The notes beneath the pieces are model-generated. The model was given only the letters and a program-made list of their open reading frames with translations. It was not told the DNA's origin and made no database searches. Both the position numbers and the translations under genes were made by a program. Below are positions 1 to 11,900 of a stretch of DNA of 64,000 nucleotides, piece after piece. Positions within the stretch are counted from its first letter, which is position 1, and each line of letters begins with the position of its first letter. This stretch comes from Ornithodoros turicata (lineage: Eukaryota > Arthropoda > Arachnida > Ixodida > Argasidae). Where the stretch lies: the NCBI RefSeq assembly GCF_037126465.1, contig NC_088206.1, positions 74,155,687 through 74,219,686 of the forward strand, written 5' to 3'.

Positions 1-600
1 CGGAAAGCATGCCGAAGGTAGGCCGAAGTGATCCAGAGCATAGCCTCCTATATACTGATCAGTACATAGGAGGCTATGTCCAGAGAGATCCGGTTCGCGA
101 GCGGTGAGCTCATAGTGTCGCCAAGGAGAGTGGCGGGGAGGACCATCGCAAAGCACAGGGAGACCGGGAGTAAAACTCCGTGCGTGTCCCCGGTGGTCCC
201 GGCGCCTCTTGACCGCATCTGTATGGGCTGCCAGTATCTTGTATGGAAGCCTGGTGGGAAGGCAAGGCGGTTCATGGGACTGGCATGACGATGAGGATGT
301 GCCGTGCAGTCGCCAGCGGCGTACTGCGACCGGTATGGGAGCGTGATGCTCGGGGAGGTGCCGCTGGGGAAAGCACGAGGATTGCCATCACGACGCATGT
401 GGCGACGTGGCGTGGAGTGTGCGACCATGGCGAACTGAGTTGTGTGGATGAGCGAGCCATGGTGTTGAGCAGCCGGCCGTTGCGATGAGTGAGCCGCGGT
501 GAACTGATGTCGCCTAGCGGTTCCTCGGGAGAAGATGCCTCGGACATTCAGAGATGGTTTCAAATGTGGTCACGCAGAAATTTGGATGGTAATGGGCCGA
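1..600. other. GC-rich stretch with no convincing gene
   Basis: Open frames exist on both strands, the longest a 171-codon minus frame at 48-563, but they overlap one another. Their products show no domain, motif or repeat I recognise, and long frames are expected by chance in GC-rich DNA. The region lies downstream (on the minus strand) of the recognisable LINE ORF2 segment, where reverse transcriptase would be expected. I cannot see an RT active-site motif, so the LINE is either truncated or too decayed here. A 40-bp palindrome lies at 39-78. Confidence 0.4.
39..78. repeat. 40-bp spacer-free palindrome
   Basis: Position 39 pairs with 78, 40 with 77 and so on to the centre between 58 and 59. 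Nineteen of 20 pairs match; the only mismatch is 52 with 65. The centre is the perfect palindrome TACTGATCAGTA. There is no loop, so single strands could form a cruciform or hairpin. It could be the joined termini of a small mobile element, a protein-binding dyad, or chance. Confidence 0.8.
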
Positions 601-799
601 ATTGTACACCGGACTGAGGTGTTCGTTGACCGGGTCACCAATTGTAGAGGAGGTCACCAGTTGTTGGAACTCAAGGAGAGAGAAAGAGAACCGACTGGTT
701 TGGCGGCAAGTGCCCAACTGGTTTATTGTCCGCGGTTGCGCGGGCGCGAGATGTTGAACGAAGATGATGGTGACACCGCTGGGGCTGCTACGGATTCTT

Positions 800-1560
800 T
801 TGTCGTCAAGTATCCTTCAGGGCTCGAATTGCCCTCCAGGTCTTTGTGGTCGGGTCAAACGTTGAAAGGTGTCGACAAAACTTACGCCAACGCTTCCGCT
901 CTTCTTTCTTAAGTTCTCCCGTTGCTTTAGCTTTCATCCGGCGGTATGCTACAATGTCAGGAAGTTGCCCAGTTCGGCGTGCCGTTCTCTCTGCTCGGCG
1001 ACGTAATGTGGGTGAGAGAGTCAATCTATCGTGCGAAATATACGGGGGAAAGTGGTCACTACCTCGAGTGTCGACATCGGTAGCGCCCGACAAGTGGCGA
1101 ATTATGTCTGCTGAGCCCCAGGAAAGACATACAGTGACGTTGGTGATCGCATATAAGTTGGCTGTCGGTTGTTATGTATAGGCACATGTGAGCAGTCTCC
1201 ATTGCTCCCAACAATCTCCTTCCCCGTCCGTCCGTTCTACGGCTTCGGCCAGGCCGTATGATGAGAATTGAAGTCACAAGAGTTGGGGATTCCTTTGAAT
1301 TTTCATTTCCTCCTGATTCCTTTGAAGCTTTCGAGGTGAGTCAATGGAACCTGTACCGCGGGACGTAGATAGATACTCACAACAGTGAACAGCATGTGCG
1401 CAAGGCGGATCTTGCAGGTGACAATCATAAAAGCGATGACAAACTGACCCTATGGGTGCAGCAACGAGGTCATTAGGAACGTATAACGCTGTTCTCCTCT
1501 TAGAGGATTGATCAGGTCGATAGATTGTATATCTATTAAAGCGAACTGCAGCATTCATGA
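800..1560 (-). pseudogene. LINE ORF2 AP-endonuclease domain, broken
   Basis: This is the endonuclease that nicks target DNA for target-primed reverse transcription. Three landmarks occur in the right order on the minus strand but in different frames: FNRYTIYRPD near 1535, CDFNSHHTAW near 1278-1249, and GSDHFPPYI near 1066. The SDH histidine is kept. The glycine of GDFN is cysteine, and a stop follows about four residues after HHTAW. The frame 1093-806 continues into the linker that normally leads to RT (WRAIRALKDT). The copy is non-functional. Confidence 0.65.
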
Positions 1561-2417
1561 CATGTTCGCATACAGCTATGAAAGGGAACTTGTACCGGTG
1601 AATGAGGCATAAAATCAGGGAGCTTGTTACGTAGGCTGCGAGGATTCTACTGCATCGCTATGGCCTTTCTATGCAATTTCATCATGCGGCGATAAAGTTA
1701 ATGTCTCTAATGCCAGAAGCGCTCGAACCTCAGGCAGCACCAGGAAATGCCTTGACAATTGCCTTGACTGCGGTGAGTACCGCAGAGAAGAGTGTCAGAG
1801 AAGGCACAGCTTCGGTGACTGATTGTGGTAACTGTCTTCTCATGCCACACCGGCGTAGGTGCGTGTCTTGATGGACCAGGGTGTGTCTGACGGGCTTCGC
1901 CGCGATGGTGTTCTGACACCTTTGTTCGCCTTGTGCAGACCGAGTGTAGGAAAGTCGTGTTCATTCGTACCAGACGCATTACCGCCCTTGGGAGCTTCAG
2001 ATGGAAGTCGTAATATCCGATCTTGATGTCTTTTTGTGGCGTCGGTCTTCACGGGTCATAAAGAGAACGATGCAGGATGGCAGGATTTACAGTTGGCACA
2101 CATTGGCTCTCTCTTATTGTTCACTCTGATCGGCGGTGAGGTCCAGCGAATATGCCACACTTAGCACTTGGGCAATTTCGAGCAACATGGCCAAATCGTT
2201 GACAGTTATAGCACTGCATGAAGCCTTCTATGTATTCGTGAACGATGAAGGTCTGAGATCCGAGGGCAATTCGGTGTGGAAGAGGATTGTGGGTTGGAAA
2301 GTTAGGATGACGCTGCGTAACAGGGTGAACACATCACCGCCATCTTCTGTTACGGAATGCCGAACCTGTCGCCTTGCAGATATAACCCTTGCGTCTTTCA
2401 GGTAGAGCACGAGATCG

Positions 2418-2948
2418 TCATTTGAGTACTAGCTCTTTAGATACAGAATAAATGTTGCCCATATTTCTGGCATACGGTTGAGGTACTGATGGTAACACAG
2501 GGATTCCAGCTAAACACTTAGCTGACAAAAGGTAGCGGGCAGCCGCTTCAGACTGAACGGAGACGAAGAGAGAACCATCTCGGTGGAAACGGTGGTGCAC
2601 AACTTGTTGTTGGGCTAGCAGGCGTATCTCGCTAGCGGCAGCATTACGATTGACCTTCCAGAAGGAGTAGTCACTAGTTGCTAGCCGAAGCAGTACGGGA
2701 ATACCACTACCACGGGAAGCTCGGTTCTTCCTGTAGGTGACAGAGGGAAACGGGTCATGAAGAGAAGTGGCAGTGTTGACATCGTTCATCTCATCTGTCT
2801 GTTGGGGAGCGGCCGGTACCGAAGTGTCCATGGTGTTATCAGAAACATTCATTTCTTGCGGATTCTCGGCCTCATCCGAGAAAGGGCTCCCCACCCGTTG
2901 ACGTTTGGCATGGCTGGCGGGGACCGGCCGATCTATAGGAAGCGTCAT
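2418..2948 (-). pseudogene. LINE ORF1 (gag-like RNA-binding protein), 5' fragment
   Basis: I place the start at the ATG at 2948 because everything upstream in that frame is satellite sequence. The open fragment has about 177 codons. It begins with a Pro/Ser/Arg-rich region and then shows an RRM-like segment ending in GIPVLPSVPQPYARNMGNIY before a stop. The continuation (VISARRQ, then the CCHC knuckle) lies in other frames at 2410-2172, so at least two frameshifts break the gene. In intact relatives the product coats the LINE RNA in the ribonucleoprotein particle. No function is expected for this copy. Confidence 0.65.
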
Positions 2949-2968
2949 GCAGACATCGGACCTCCCGT

Positions 2969-5900
2969 CCGCGGTACACTGAATAAAACTGGACAGGGGA
3001 AAAATTGGAATAGAGAAGCAGGAATAAGGAGGGAAAAGGCGTTTTTCAATTTTCAAACCCCATGAGGTGAACAGAAAAACTTGGGATTAAGTCTCATGGT
3101 ACAAGAATTAGAAAGGCTGCTAGACGTGGCCCACGGTACACTTGTTAAAACTGGACAGGGGGAAAATTGGAATAGAGAAGCAGGAATAAGGAGGGAAAAG
3201 GCGTGTTTGTGTTTTCAAATCCCACGAGGGGAATAGAGAAAACTTGGGATTAAGCCTCATGGTAGAAGAATTATAAAGGCTGCTAGACGTGGCCCACGGT
3301 ACACTGGTTAAAACTGGACAGGGGAAACATTGGAATAGAGAAGCAGGAATAAGGAGGGAAAAGGCGTTTTTCAATTTTCAAACCCCATGAGGTGAATAGA
3401 AAAACTTGGGATTAAGTCTCATGGTACAAGAATTAGAAAGGCTGCTAGACGTGGCCCACGGTACACTTGTTAAAACTGGACAGGGGGAAAATTGGAATAG
3501 AGAAGCAGAAATAAGGAGGGAAAAGGCGTGTTTCTGTTTTCAAATCCCACGAGGTGAATAGCTAAAACTTGAGATTAAGCCTCATGGTAGAAGAATTATA
3601 AAGGCTGCTAGACGTGGCCCACGGTACACTGGTTAAAACTGGACAGGGGAAAAATTGGAATAGAGAAGCAGGAATAAGGAGGGAAAAGGCGTGTTTGTGT
3701 TTTCAAATCCCACGAGGGGAATAGAGAAAACTTGGGATTAAGCCTCATGGTAGAAGAATTATAAAGGCTGCTAGACGTGGCCCACGGTACACTTGTTAAA
3801 ACTGGACAGGGGGAAAATTGGAATAGAGAAGCAGGAATAAGGAGGGAAAAGGCGTGTTTGTGTTTTCAAATCACACGAGGGGAATAGAGAAAACTTGGGA
3901 TTAAGCCTCATGGTAGAAGAATTATAAAGGCTGCTAGACGTGGCCCACGGTACACTGGTTAAAACTGGACAGGGGAAAAATTGGAATAGAGAAGCAGGAA
4001 TAAGGAGGGAAAAGGCGTGTTTGTGTTTTCAAATCCCACGAGGGGAATAGAGAAAACTTGGGATTAAGCCTCATGGTACAAGAATTAGAAAGGCTGCTAG
4101 ACGTGGCCCACGGTACACTGGTTAAAACTGGACAGGGGAAAAATTGGAATAGAGAAGCAGGAATAAGGAGGGAAAAGGCGTGTTTGTGTTTTCAAATCCC
4201 ACGAGGGGAATAGAGAAAACTTGGGATTAAGCCTCATGGTAGAAGAATTATAAAGGCTGCTAGACGTGGCCCACGGTACACTTGTTAAAACTGGACAGGG
4301 GGAAAATTGGAATAGAGAAGCAGGAATAAGGAGGGAAAAGGCGTGTTTGTGTTTTCAAATCCCACGAGGTGAATAGAGAAAACTTGGGATTAAGCCTCAT
4401 GGTAGAAGAATTATAAAGGCTGCTAGACGTGGCCCACGGTACACTGGTTAAAACTGGACAGGGGAAAAATTGGAATAGAGAAGCAGGAATAAGGAGGGAA
4501 AAGGCGTGTTTGTGTTTTCAAATCCCACGAGGGGAATAGAGAAAACTTGGGATTAAGCCTCATGGTAGAAGAATTATAAAGGCTGCTAGACGTGGCCCAC
4601 GGTACACTTGTTAAAACTGGACAGGGGGAAAATTGGAATAGAGAAGCAGGAATAAGGAGGGAAAAGGCGTGTTTGTGTTTTCAAATCCCACGAGGTGAAT
4701 AGAGAAAACTTGGGATTAAGCCTCATGGTAGAAGAATTATAAAGGCTGCTAGACGTGGCCCACGGTACACTTGTTAAAACTGGACAGGGGAAAAATTGGA
4801 ATAGAGAAGCAGGAATAAGGAGGGAAAAGGCGTGTTTGTGTTTTCAAATCCCACGAGGTGAATAGAGAAAACTTGGGATTAAGCCTCATGGTAGAAGAAT
4901 TATAAAGGCTGCTAGACGTGGCCCACGGTACACTTGTTAAAACTGGACAGGGGGAAAATTGGAATAGAGAAGCAGGAATAAGGAGGGAAAAGGCGTGTTT
5001 GTGTTTTCAAATCCCACGAGGTGAATAGAGAAAACTTGGGATTAAGCCTCATGGTAGAAGAATTATAAAGGCTGCTAGACGTGGCCCACGGTACACTTGT
5101 TAAAACTGGACAGGGGAAAAATTGGAATAGAGAAGCAGGAATAAGGAGGGAAAAGGCGTGTTTGTGTTTTCAAATCCCACGAGGTGAATAGAGAAAACTT
5201 GGGATTAAGCCTCATGGTAGAAGAATTATAAAGGCTGCTAGACGTGGCCCACGGTACACTTGTTAAAACTGGACAGGGGAAAAATTGGAATAGAGAAGCA
5301 GGAATAAGGAGGGAAAAGGCGTGTTTGTGTTTTCAAATCCCACGAGGTGAATAGAGAAAACTTGGGATTAAGCCTCATGGTAGAAGAATTATAAAGGCTG
5401 CTAGACGTGGCCCACGGTACACTTGTTAAAACTGGACAGGGGGAAAATTGGAATAGAGAAGCAGGAATAAGGAGGGAAAAGGCGTGTTTGTGTTTTCAAA
5501 TCCCACGAGGTGAATAGAGAAAACTTGGGATTAAGCCTCATGGTAGAAGAATTATAAAGGCTGCTAGACGTGGCCCACGGTACACTTGTTAAAACTGGAC
5601 AGGGGAAAAATTGGAATAGAGAAGCAGGAATAAGGAGGGAAAAGGCGTGTTTGTGTTTTCAAATCCCACGAGGTGAATAGAGAAAACTTGGGATTAAGCC
5701 TCATGGTAGAAGAATTATAAAGGCTGCTAGACGTGGCCCACGGTACACTTGTTAAAACTGGACAGGGGAAAAATTGGAATAGAGAAGCAGGAATAAGGAG
5801 GGAAAAGGCGTGTTTGTGTTTTCAAATCCCACGAGGTGAATAGAGAAAACTTGGGATTAAGCCTCATGGTAGAAGAATTATAAAGGCTGCTAGACGTGGC

Positions 5901-8900
5901 CCACGGTACACTTGTTAAAACTGGACAGGGGGAAAATTGGAATAGAGAAGCAGGAATAAGGAGGGAAAAGGCGTGTTTGTGTTTTCAAATCCCACGAGGT
6001 GAATAGAGAAAACTTGGGATTAAGCCTCATGGTAGAAGAATTATAAAGGCTGCTAGACGTGGCCCACGGTACACTTGTTAAAACTGGACAGGGGAAAAAT
6101 TGGAATAGAGAAGCAGGAATAAGGAGGGAAAAGGCGTGTTTGTGTTTTCAAATCCCACGAGGTGAATAGAGAAAACTTGGGATTAAGCCTCATGGTAGAA
6201 GAATTATAAAGGCTGCTAGACGTGGCCCACGGTACACTGGTTAAAACTGGACAGGGGAAACATTGGAATAGAGAAGCAGGAATAAGGAGGGAAAAGGCGT
6301 GTTTGTGTTTTCAAACCCCATGAGGTGAATAGAGAAAACTTGGGATTAAGTCTCGTGGTACAAGAATTAGAAAGGCTGCTAGACGTGGCCCACGGTACAC
6401 TGGTTAAAACTGGACAGGGGAAAAATTGGAATAGAAAAGCAGGAATAAGGAGGGAAAAGGCGTTTTTCAATTTTCAAACCCCATGAGGTGAATAGAAAAA
6501 CTTGGGATTAAGTCTCATGGTACAAGAATTAGAAAGGCTGCTAGACGTGGCCCACGGTACACTTGTTAAAACTGGACAGGGGGAAAATTGGAATAGAGAA
6601 GCAGGAATAAGGAGGGAAAAGGCGTGTTTGTGTTTTCAAATCCCACGAGGGGAATAGAGAAAACTTGGGATTAAGTCTCGTGGTACAAGAATTAGAAAGG
6701 CTGCTAGACGTGGCCCACGGTACACTTGTTAAAACTGGACAGGGGGAAAATTGGAATAGAAAAGCAGGAATAAGGAGGGAAAAGGCGTTTTTCAATTTTC
6801 AAACCCCATGAGGTGAATAGAAAAACTTGGGATTAAGTCTCATGGTACAAGAATTAGAAAGGCTGCTAGACGTGGCCCACGGTACACTTGTTAAAACTGG
6901 ACAGGGGGAAAATTGGAATAGAGAAGCAGGAATAAGGAGGGAAAAGGCGTGTTTGTGTTTTCAAATCCCACGAGGGGAATAGAGAAAACTTGGGATTAAG
7001 CCTCATGGTAGAAGAATTATAAAGGCTGCTAGACGTGGCCCACGGTACACTGGTTAAAACTGGACAGGGGAAACATTGGAATAGAGAAGCAGGAATAAGG
7101 AGGGAAAAGCCGTGTTTGTGTTTTCAAATCCCACGAGGTGAATAGAGAAAACTTGGGATTAAGCTTCATGGTAGAAGAATTATAAAGGCTGCTAGACGTG
7201 GCCCACGGTACACTGGTTAAAACTGGACAGGGGAAAAATTGGAATAGAGAAGCAGAAATAAGGAGGGAAAAGGCGTGTTTCTGTTTTCAAATCCCACGAG
7301 GTGAATAGCTAAAACTTGAGATTAAGCCTCATGGTAGAAGAATTATAAAGGCTGCTAGACGTGGCCCACGGTACACTGGTTAAAACTGGACAGGGGAAAA
7401 ATTGGAATAGAGAAGCAGGAATAAGGAGGGAAAAGGCGTGTTTGTGTTTTCAAATCCCACGAGGGGAATAGAGAAAACTTGGGATTAAGCCTCATGGTAG
7501 AAGAATTATAAAGGCTGCTAGACGTGGCCCACGGTACACTTGTTAAAACTGGACAGGGGGAAAATTGGAATAGAGAAGCAGGAATAAGGAGGGAAAAGGC
7601 GTGTTTGTGTTTTCAAATCACACGAGGGGAATAGAGAAAACTTGGGATTAAGCCTCATGGTAGAAGAATTATAAAGGCTGCTAGACGTGGCCCACGGTAC
7701 ACTGGTTAAAACTGGACAGGGGAAAAATTGGAATAGAGAAGCAGGAATAAGGAGGGAAAAGGCGTGTTTGTGTTTTCAAATCCCACGAGGGGAATAGAGA
7801 AAACTTGGGATTAAGCCTCATGGTACAAGAATTAGAAAGGCTGCTAGACGTGGCCCACGGTACACTGGTTAAAACTGGACAGGGGAAAAATTGGAATAGA
7901 GAAGCAGGAATAAGGAGGGAAAAGGCGTGTTTGTGTTTTCAAATCCCACGAGGGGAATAGAGAAAACTTGGGATTAAGCCTCATGGTAGAAGAATTATAA
8001 AGGCTGCTAGACGTGGCCCACGGTACACTTGTTAAAACTGGACAGGGGGAAAATTGGAATAGAGAAGCAGGAATAAGGAGGGAAAAGGCGTGTTTGTGTT
8101 TTCAAATCCCACGAGGTGAATAGAGAAAACTTGGGATTAAGCCTCATGGTAGAAGAATTATAAAGGCTGCTAGACGTGGCCCACGGTACACTGGTTAAAA
8201 CTGGACAGGGGAAAAATTGGAATAGAGAAGCAGGAATAAGGAGGGAAAAGGCGTGTTTGTGTTTTCAAATCCCACGAGGGGAATAGAGAAAACTTGGGAT
8301 TAAGCCTCATGGTAGAAGAATTATAAAGGCTGCTAGACGTGGCCCACGGTACACTTGTTAAAACTGGACAGGGGGAAAATTGGAATAGAGAAGCAGGAAT
8401 AAGGAGGGAAAAGGCGTGTTTGTGTTTTCAAATCCCACGAGGTGAATAGAGAAAACTTGGGATTAAGCCTCATGGTAGAAGAATTATAAAGGCTGCTAGA
8501 CGTGGCCCACGGTACACTTGTTAAAACTGGACAGGGGAAAAATTGGAATAGAGAAGCAGGAATAAGGAGGGAAAAGGCGTGTTTGTGTTTTCAAATCCCA
8601 CGAGGTGAATAGAGAAAACTTGGGATTAAGCCTCATGGTAGAAGAATTATAAAGGCTGCTAGACGTGGCCCACGGTACACTTGTTAAAACTGGACAGGGG
8701 GAAAATTGGAATAGAGAAGCAGGAATAAGGAGGGAAAAGGCGTGTTTGTGTTTTCAAATCCCACGAGGTGAATAGAGAAAACTTGGGATTAAGCCTCATG
8801 GTAGAAGAATTATAAAGGCTGCTAGACGTGGCCCACGGTACACTTGTTAAAACTGGACAGGGGAAAAATTGGAATAGAGAAGCAGGAATAAGGAGGGAAA

Positions 8901-11900
8901 AGGCGTGTTTGTGTTTTCAAATCCCACGAGGTGAATAGAGAAAACTTGGGATTAAGCCTCATGGTAGAAGAATTATAAAGGCTGCTAGACGTGGCCCACG
9001 GTACACTGGTTAAAACTGGACAGGGGAAACATTGGAATAGAGAAGCAGGAATAAGGAGGGAAAAGGCGTGTTTGTGTTTTCAAATCCCACGAGGTGAATA
9101 GCTAAAACTTGAGATTAAGCCTCATGGTAGAAGAATTATAAAGGCTGCTAGACGTGGCCCACGGTACACTTGTTAAAACTGGACAGGGGAAAAATTGGAA
9201 TAGAGAAGCAGGAATAAGGAGGGAAAAGGCGTGTTTCTGTTTTCAAATCCCACGAGGTGAATAGCTAAAACTTGAGATTAAGCCTCATGGTAGAAGAATT
9301 ATAAAGGCTGCTAGACGTGGCCCACGGTACACTTGTTAAAACTGGACAGGGGAAAAATTGGAATAGAGAAGCAGGAATAAGGAGGGAAAAGGCGTGTTTC
9401 TGTTTTCAAATCCCACGAGGTGAATAGCTAAAACTTGAGATTAAGCCTCATGGTAGAAGAATTATAAAGGCTGCTAGACGTGGCCCACGGTACACTGGTT
9501 AAAACTGGACAGGGGAAAAATTGGAATAGAGAAGCAGGAATAAGGAGGGAAAAGGCGTGTTTCTGTTTTCAAATCCCACGAGGTGAATAGCTAAAACTTG
9601 AGATTAAGCCTCATGGTAGAAGAATTATAAAGGCTGCTAGACGTGGCCCACGGTACACTTGTTAAAACTGGACAGGGGAAAAATTGGAATAGAGAAGCAG
9701 GAATAAGGAGGGAAAAGGCGTGTTTCTGTTTTCAAATCCCACGAGGTGAATAGCTAAAACTTGAGATTAAGCCTCATGGTAGAAGAATTATAAAGGCTGC
9801 TAGACGTGGCCCACGGTACACTTGTTAAAACTGGACAGGGGAAAAATTGGAATAGAGAAGCAGGAATAAGGAGGGAAAAGGCGTGTTTCTGTTTTCAAAT
9901 CCCACGAGGTGAATAGCTAAAACTTGAGATTAAGCCTCATGGTAGAAGAATTATAAAGGCTGCTAGACGTGGCCCACGGTACACTGGTTAAAACTGGACA
10001 GGGGAAAAATTGGAATAGAGAAGCAGGAATAAGGAGGGAAAAGGCGTGTTTCTGTTTTCAAATCCCACGAGGTGAATAGAGAAAACTTGGGATTAAGCCT
10101 CATGGTAGAAGAATTATAAAGGCTGCTAGACGTGGCCCGCGGTACACTGGTTAAAACTGGACAGGGGAAAAATTGGAATAGAGAAGCAGGAATAAGGAGG
10201 GAAAAGGCGTGTTTCTGTTTTCAAATCCCACGAGGTGAATAGCTAAAACTTGAGATTAAGCCTCATGGTAGAAGAATTATAAAGGCTGCTAGACGTGGCC
10301 CACGGTACACTTGTTAAAACTGGACAGGGGAAAAATTGGAATAGAGAAGCAGGAATAAGGAGGGAAAAGGCGTGTTTCTGTTTTCAAATCCCACGAGGTG
10401 AATAGCTAAAACTTGAGATTAAGCCTCATGGTAGAAGAATTATAAAGGCTGCTAGACGTGGCCCACGGTACACTTGTTAAAACTGGACAGGGGAAAAATT
10501 GGAATAGAGAAGCAGGAATAAGGAGGGAAAAGGCGTGTTTCTGTTTTCAAATCCCACGAGGTGAATAGCTAAAACTTGAGATTAAGCCTCATGGTAGAAG
10601 AATTATAAAGGCTGCTAGACGTGGCCCACGGTACACTTGTTAAAACTGGACAGGGGAAAAATTGGAATAGAGAAGCAGGAATAAGGAGGGAAAAGGCGTG
10701 TTTCTGTTTTCAAATCCCACGAGGTGAATAGCTAAAACTTGAGATTAAGCCTCATGGTAGAAGAATTATAAAGGCTGCTAGACGTGGCCCACGGTACACT
10801 GGTTAAAACTGGACAGGGGAAAAATTGGAATAGAGAAGCAGGAATAAGGAGGGAAAAGGCGTGTTTCTGTTTTCAAATCCCACGAGGTGAATAGAGAAAA
10901 CTTGGGATTAAGCCTCATGGTAGAAGAATTATAAAGGCTGCTAGACGTGGCCCGCGGTACACTGGTTAAAACTGGACAGGGGAAAAATTGGAATAGAGAA
11001 GCAGGAATAAGGAGGGAAAAGGCGTGTTTCTGTTTTCAAATCCCACGAGGTGAATAGAGAAAACTTGGGATTAAGCCTCATGGTAGAAGAATTATAAAGG
11101 CTGCTAGACGTGGCCCACGGTACACTGGTTAAAACTGGACAAAGGAAAAATTGGAATAGAGAAGCAGGAATAAGGAGGGAAAAGGCGTGTTTCTGTTTTC
11201 AAATCCCACGAGGTGAATAGAGAAAACTTGGGATTAAGCCTCATGGTAGAAGAATTATAAAGGCTGCTAGACGTGGCCCACGGTACACTGGTTAAAACTG
11301 GACAGGGGAAACATTGGAATAGAGAAGCAGGAATAAGGAGGGAAAAGGCGTGTTTGTGTTTTCAAATCCCACGAGGTGAATAGCTAAAACTTGAGATTAA
11401 GCCTCATGGTAGAAGAATTATAAAGGCTGCTAGACGTGGCCCACGGTACACTTGTTAAAACTGGACAGGGGAAAAATTGGAATAGAGAAGCAGGAATAAG
11501 GAGGGAAAAGGCGTGTTTCTGTTTTCAAATCCCACGAGGTGAATAGCTAAAACTTGAGATTAAGCCTCATGGTAGAAGAATTATAAAGGCTGCTAGACGT
11601 GGCCCACGGTACACTTGTTAAAACTGGACAGGGGAAAAATTGGAATAGAGAAGCAGGAATAAGGAGGGAAAAGGCGTGTTTCTGTTTTCAAATCCCACGA
11701 GGTGAATAGAGAAAACTTGAGATTAAGCCTCATGGTAGAAGAATTATAAAGGCTGCTAGACGTGGCCCACGGTACACTGGTTAAAACTGGACAGGGGAAA
11801 CATTGGAATAGAGAAGCAGGAATAAGGAGGGAAAAGGCGTGTTTGTGTTTTCAAATCCCACGAGGTGAATAGCTAAAACTTGAGATTAAGCCTCATGGTA

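Larger units (their letters stand above)
600..2948 (-). mobile_element. Degenerate LINE (non-LTR retrotransposon), 5' half
   Basis: Read on the minus strand, frameshifted fragments follow LINE order. From an ATG at 2948 a 177-codon frame runs to a stop at 2418 and carries a basic Ser/Pro-rich N-terminus and an RRM-like part. A frame at 2410-2228 contains VISARRQVRH, a stretch typical of arthropod LINE gag-like proteins. A third frame gives a CCHC zinc knuckle (C-x2-C-x4-H-x4-C) encoded at 2213-2172. Next comes an AP-endonuclease-like start near 1558 (FNRYTIYRPD), then CDFNSHHTAW near 1278-1249 (the GDFN motif, G changed to C), then RGSDHFPPYI near 1066 (the SDHF motif). Similarity fades near 600, before any clear RT. 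Multiple frameshifts and in-frame stops make it inactive. The 5' end abuts the 163-bp satellite. Confidence 0.8.

Noticed and set aside
48..563. 171-codon minus open frame as a gene
   Set aside because: No recognisable motif, overlapping plus frames of similar quality, GC-rich composition that favours chance frames.
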